This document shows, piece after piece, positions 58,511 to 64,000 of a DNA stretch of 64,000 nucleotides; position 1 is the stretch's first letter; every line of letters starts with the position of its first letter. The notes beneath the pieces were generated by a model. It was not told the DNA's origin. It saw nothing but the letters and a program-made list of their open reading frames with translations, and searched no databases. This stretch comes from Siphonodentalium dalli (lineage: Eukaryota; Mollusca; Scaphopoda; Gadilida; Siphonodentaliidae): NCBI GenBank assembly GCA_032622095.1, contig CP136061.1:40429797-40493796 (forward strand), read 5' to 3'. A program made the translations under genes and the position numbers.

Positions 58511-58894
58511 ATGAAAGTGTCAATGACACTGTAGCTCAACTTAGGTAGGGGAATAATTTAATGGTTGACAGTATATAGGAAAGGAAAGGTGCTAATTGCA
58601 ATGTCTGACCTGTGCCAAAGGATTTAGACATGCAAAGAATAAAATCCAATTCACCCCAAAGGACTCGTTCCCATCTACATGTCATTGTTAACATCCATGA
58701 CAAATTGCATGAAGATCTGACCAAAGCTACGACCTGTAGCCCGCGACAAAGGATTTAGTCATGCAAAGAGTAAAATCCAAGATGGCTGCTGGCGGCCATG
58801 TTTTTTGGCCGAACGACCCCAAAATGACTCGTTCCCATCTACATGTCATTGTTAACATCCATGACAAATTTCATGAAGTTCCGACCAAAGCTAC
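58511..58894 (+). mobile_element. pearl-like element, left end and two units, truncated
   Basis: Begins ATGAAAGTGTCAATGACACT like the complete copies. After about two units it stops at CCGACCAAAGCTAC and unrelated sequence of the fold-back element follows. Confidence 0.75.
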
Positions 58895-58917
58895 TAGTTA
58901 GGGAGCCCGCATATGTT

Positions 58918-59380
58918 CCATTTACACTTTTGCGTACAAAAGGTTTGACCCCCTAAAGTTGGTACCAATAATGGAACATTCTGAAAAACCGATTTCTTAA
59001 GTTGCGCATTCCTGGGGTTTAGGGGCTGCTGAACCCCAAAAAGTGCCAAAAATCACTTCTATTTACACTTCCGCGTACATCGATGAATTTTGGTTTGATG
59101 ATACTCCTAAGTGTACTGATTAAGAAAACACAACTTAAGAAATGGATTTTCCTGGGGTTTTCAGATAAGAAAGGGGGTCCCATGCTGAACCCCAAAACGT
59201 GATTTTTCCCTTTTTTTTACACTTTCGCGTACATCCATAATTTTTGGTCTCAAAGTACTTAGATATATACTAATTATAAAAACACAACTTAAAAAGCAAC
59301 TTTTCCCGGGGTTTTAAGATAAGAAGGGGGTCATCGGGTCACCCCTCAAAACGTAAAAAATCACTTTTATTTACATGATT
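58918..59380 (+). repeat. three ~150-bp tandem units at the outer left arm
   Basis: TTTACACTT..GCGTACA starts units at 58919, 59061 and 59216, with a decayed fourth start at 59370. Each contains AACTTAAGAAA or similar, CCTGGGGTTT and GAACCCCAAAA. Confidence 0.75.
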
Positions 59381-59516
59381 GCATTCGTCCAACGTGTGTG
59401 TATGTGCGTACACCCCTGGAACGTTGCACTATTACAACCAATACATCCCTAAATCGATACGATCAACTTAAGAAATATATATTCATGTCGTGTTCTGATA
59501 AGAACGAGACTTGTTA

Positions 59517-59539
59517 CCCCCCCCCCCCCCCCCCCCCCC
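59517..59539 (+). repeat. poly-C run of 23
   Basis: An uninterrupted run of 23 C. It lies in the left arm, and its length is likely to be unstable and error-prone in assembly. Confidence 0.9.
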
Positions 59540-60769
59540 AAACCACAACACGATCCATTTTCTAGAACTGTAAGTGAGCCAGTTTTATGAAAATTATAGC
59601 GCGAAAATCTATTAAAATGTATACAAATGTATATATTTTCGTGAAGCTAAGACATAATGACACTTTTTTGGGCCAAAATTGAAACTCACCATCCAAGATG
59701 GCCGCCAAAATGGCCACCGAATGTTGAAAATATGACATTTTTTCACAAATATCTTCTAGATAAATTCATGCTGTTTGGAACTGGTTGAGTAATGCAACTT
59801 TATTTTGTGTTTTTTATATTAACTGATCATTGGAGCAATTAAATATGCATTTATTGGGGTCCTAACCCCTTCCAATCCCTAAAAAAATCGATTTTACAGA
59901 ACGCAGTACAAACTTTTACAAAAAATCACAATTGGGATTCTAGTCATATTTCAACAAGAAATGAAAAGAACATTGTAATGTAAGTGAGGCATATCATTAC
60001 CTATGAATATTCCAAATCTCTGGAACCATAAATCTTACCTTGGCTCAAAATGGCTGCGAAAATGGCCGCTAAAATATGGAAAATGGTAAATATTGCCCCA
60101 GGGTGTCCTGCAATCGCTTACAAGTTGTGGTTGATGTACACAATTGGCTAATCTCTTTTCTATACATTGCATACTAACATGTCTGATGCACCATGGATCA
60201 TTTTTACTATTGTCACCACTGACATTTACCAGAAATATTGGACACAAATATCGGCAAGAATTCACTTTTCAGGGTTCGACCATTTGTTCAAGTAAAATGT
60301 AACTATCTTTGGATTGAAAGGTGTTTATTGTTTTGGTCTATCTTAAATGTGTCACACTACGGTGTTTATAGACTAAATTGCTCAAGATGGCTTCCAAAAT
60401 GGCAACCAAATTTGTAAAAAGTTAAAAGTTAACATATCCCGAATATTATTCTCTGCGTTATCCAAAAAAAGTGGCAAATTGTGACTCACTTGGTTATTGT
60501 ACGTGTTAGTTACAATGTAATTAACTGACAACTACGTTCTATTATGTTTGTCCCAGTTCCGTATGGGGCATGACCAATTCATTTTAAAGTTGCAGTATGG
60601 AATTTTGCGGAGAACCATATCATTGAAAGGAAATGGGCAGAACTTTGAGACTGAACTGAGATGAACCATGATATGTGGGTATTCTGGCCCATTATGATAA
60701 CAATTTATCAACTGGATACAGGGTGGAAGCCAAGATGGTAGCCAGGGAGTTATGATCATAGATGAGGAT

Positions 60770-61345
60770 AATAGGTATACAGGGAGTTATTCTATGGTCA
60801 TGAATGATGTGTTGGTATATAGGGAGTTCCCTGTTGGTAACGGTGGGACGTATATTTATATATGTTGTGGATGTGTTATCATTGGTGGTGTATGGAGAGT
60901 AGGTTTATTATCATGGATGGTGTGTATGAGTATGGCAAGTATGGAACTTATGAGTGGTCGTATGTGCGGATATTGGTATATCTGGAAGGGCTCACCATTG
61001 GTGATGTGCATATGTATACCTGGATTGACTCCATGGTCATGGGTTTGGCGAATAGGTATACATGTAGTGGCTGTATGGTCCACGTTGATGTGAATATGTA
61101 TACAATGAGTGACTGTATGATCGTGAATGTAGTGAATATGTATACATAGAGTGACTATATGGTCGGTGTAGGTGTATACCTGGTGTTCATGACTCGTGGC
61201 TGTATCGTCATTTGTGGTATGTACGGGTATAACCAAGTATGGCTGTATGAGCAGGTGTACTAGTACATGTACGTGTATAAAGTGGGTGACTATGTTGTCA
61301 TTTGTGTGGTGTTTATGTACATATGGAGTGACTGTGGTAATGGGT
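60770..61345 (+). repeat. left-arm minisatellite (42-44 bp)
   Basis: GTATAC recurs at about 42-44 base steps (61013, 61056, 61098, 61141), with TGGTCATG or TGGTC and GAGTGACT between. The 166-codon minus frame here follows the repeat period and is not a gene. Confidence 0.8.
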
Positions 61346-61499
61346 GGGTTGTACATGTGTACCTTGGGTGGCTATCGCTTTCCACAATAACTCAAGGATA
61401 TGTTAATCAACAGAGAGGTCATGTCATATCGTGGAAAGCGATAGCCAACCATTATCACACAGTCATTACATATATACATAAACACCACAGACATAACAA

Positions 61500-63125
61500 T
61501 ATAGTTACTCACTGTATACATGTACACCTGGCCCATGACCACTGATGACCATACAGCCACGCGTCACAATGCAGGCACACTGGGTATACTCCTAAACATG
61601 ACCCATAACCATATAGTCACTCCATGTATACCCATTCATCTCACCATTGGCCATAAGGTCATCCCCTGTATACCTATTCTCCAAACGCATGGTCAAATGG
61701 ACAATCAATATATACATCAACACCACAACAATGACCATAAAGTCATTCCGGTATACATATGCACATCACCAATGGCCATATAGCCACTCGCTTCATACGC
61801 ATACCCTCACACATGTTACCTGGTATACTCCTTCACCTGACCTATGGCCATATAGTCACCCCGTGTGTACCTATTCAAAACATTCATACACGATCGTGGT
61901 CAATCCTTGTATTCATATTCACCGCAACATTGGCCATGGCAATCCCTGTATCCCTATTTGTCACACCATATCCGAATAGCCACTCATTATATACTAATAC
62001 ACCCCAGCCATGTCAGTATAGTCACTCCATGTATGCATATGCACCTCATCCATGACCACATAGCCACTCGCTATATACACATATCCCTCGCCCATGACAA
62101 TAAAGCAACACGTGTGTGTACTGGTATACACATGGCGATACCGACACGAGTCACCAAACACGAACACCAGGTACATGTATACTCATACGCCTGTCACCCC
62201 CTGTATAGATTTTCATTACATTTATGATTATACAGTCACTACTTGTATACCTACATGTACTCATCTCACCATTAACCATACATTCACTACCTGTATACCT
62301 ATTCGACACACATAGTCATATAACCACTCGATATACATATGCAGCCCACCCTAGACCATAGATTCACTCCAGGTATACATGTAACCCTCACTAATGGCCA
62401 TTCAGCCCTTCCAGATATACAAAAAATTCCGCACATACGACCACTCAAACAACCCATCCTTGCATATACACCTCACACATGACAATTCAGCAATTCACTG
62501 TATAATCATACACGCCATCCATGATAATACAGCTATTAAAGTCCTATACACCCACCAATGGTAATACATCCACGATATATATAAATATACATCCCACCCG
62601 TTACCACAAGGACACTTCCTATGTACCCACACGATCGATAATGTCCACCCAGCTTACTCCAGGTATTCATATTCAATCATGACCGTACAGTCATTCCATG
62701 TATACCTATACACATTACCCGTAACCATAAAATCACTACCTATTTATCCACACACCCCATCCATGATCATACAGACAACACATGTACATCCCACCCATGA
62801 CCTTACATTCACTCCATATATACATAATCAACACATATATGACCATGTAGCTATATCCATGCACCACACCAATGACCATACAGGCACACCGGATGCACCC
62901 GTACTGGATATACACAATCATACACCATACAGTCACCCCATGCATACCGATTCACCTCACACCTGACCATGACCTCTCCCTGTATACATAGATGCATCTT
63001 ACCATGGACAACCCACTTATAACCATATAGTCACTCATTGTATACCTACTCACATCAGTCATGACATACAATAACTCCCTGCAGACCTATTCACCTCACA
63101 TATGATCACAGAGTAACTCCCTGGC
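61500..63125 (-). repeat. right-arm minisatellite (42-44 bp), expanded
   Basis: Inverted copy of the left-arm array with about 38 units of the form GTATAC..ATTCAC.TCAC.CATGACCATA.AGTCACTC. All the open frames in it (up to 120 codons) are repeat by-products rich in His, Thr, Tyr and Ile. Confidence 0.8.
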
Positions 63126-64000
63126 TACGATCTTGGCATCCACACTGTATCCTGTAGACATTTATTTTATCATAATGGACCAGAATAGCCAAAGATTATG
63201 GTCCATCTCAGTTCTGTCTCAAAGTTTGCCCATTTCCTTTCAATAAATATGGCCAAAATCACAAAAGTTCTCGGCAAAATTACATACATTAAAATGAATT
63301 TGTCATGCCCCATACGGAGCTGGGACAACTGGGAATAGAACATGTAGTTGTCAGTTAATTAACTAACACGTATAATAACCAAGTGAGTCACAATTTGCTA
63401 CCTTTTCGGATAATGCAGAGAATGTTCGGGATATATGTAAAAAATTAGCATTTTACAAATTTGGTTGCCATTTTGGAAGCCATCTTGAGCAATTTGGTCT
63501 ATAAACACCGTAGTGTGACACATTTAAGATAGACCAAAACAATAAACACCTTTCAATCCAAAGATAGTTATATTTTACCTGAAAAAATGGTCCAAACCTG
63601 AAAACTGAATTTTTGCCAATATTTATGTCAAGTTTTTTTTAGAGAAAAGTCCAATATTTTTGACGATGTCAGTGGTGAAAATAGTAACAATTAACCATGG
63701 TGCATCAGACATGTTAGTATTCAATGTATAGAATGCAGAATGGCCAATTTTATACATCAACACAACTTGTAAGCGATTGCAGGACACGCTGGTGTAATAT
63801 TTACCATTTTCCATATTTTGGCGGCCATATTGGCAGCCATTTTGAGCCAAAGTAAGAATTTTGGTTCCAGTGATTTGGAATATGCATAGGCAATGATATG
63901 CCTCACTCACATTACAAAGTTCTGTACATTTCTTGTTGAAATATGACTAGAATCCCAATTGTGATTTTTGTGTGTGAAATTTTATACCGCATTCTGTACA

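Larger units (their letters stand above)
58895..64000. mobile_element. large fold-back (inverted-repeat) element, right end off the window
   Basis: The perfect arms GGCTATCGCTTTCCAC (61370-61385) and GTGGAAAGCGATAGCC (61431-61446) enclose a 45-bp loop. Homology continues outward: ~59897-61370 mirrors 61446-64000, with blocks such as AAATCACAATTGGGATTCTA (59925 and reverse near the right edge) and ACTTGGTTATT. The inner parts are 42-44-bp minisatellites built on GTATAC and TGGTCATG (about 13 units at left, about 38 at right), so the arms are unequal. No open frame of note. The layout resembles fold-back transposons. Confidence 0.8.

Noticed and set aside
60856-61356. 166-codon His/Thr/Ile-rich frame, and the similar frames at 61267-62966
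   Set aside because: They follow the period of the fold-back minisatellite and have no non-repeat content.

Overview
The window is animal (metazoan) nuclear DNA. Genes are split by GT-AG introns, about 4% of the window is coding, and the rest is dense with DNA-transposon debris, inverted-repeat MITEs, minisatellites and one 6.2 kb satellite. Three sequence traits suggest a bivalve mollusc, though they do not prove it. These are pearl-like elements (tandem units of about 160 bp beside an ACGG/ACAC microsatellite), the 'ccataactc' repeats ending in a CAGACAGA microsatellite, and the general MITE load.

Two host genes can be reconstructed, and they converge. On the plus strand, 1264-15929 is a complete three-exon gene. 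Exons 1264-1477, 5541-5679 and 12674-15929 join in phase into a 1202-residue protein with an N-terminal THAP (C2CH) zinc finger, a long disordered Ser/Thr-rich body and a short C-terminal coiled coil. On the minus strand, 58359-33695 is the 3' part (eight exons, 517 residues, every junction in phase) of a SENP6/SENP7-type SUMO isopeptidase. Its His, Asp, Gln and Cys active-site residues are all visible, and a large Ser/Glu-rich insertion containing a coding minisatellite separates His from Asp. Its 5' exons lie beyond the right edge. The first ~145 bases may be the end of an exon of another plus-strand gene.

Layout: 1-145 possible exon; 572-830 copy of a fold-back arm; 1264-15929 THAP gene, with introns holding TTAA-, TWA-, TA- and hAT-type MITEs; 15930-33694 intergenic, packed with nested MITEs, a tRNA-type SINE, two pearl-like arrays and a 55-bp minisatellite; 33695-58359 SENP gene, whose introns hold a duplicated last-exon fragment, a nested hAT with a BED-finger remnant, about 164 copies of a 38-bp satellite, and a 7.4 kb TTAA-bounded composite element; 58895-64000 a very large inverted-repeat (fold-back) element with unequal minisatellite arms, running off the right edge.

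The most unusual material is non-coding. It includes a hairpin module shared by MITEs with different ends, a satellite whose unit carries inverted GATA motifs and a 25-unit higher-order repeat, the fold-back palindrome with a 45-bp loop, and a 2.5 kb element with GCGGTA-rich subterminal regions. No prokaryotic system, CRISPR array or intact transposase was seen.
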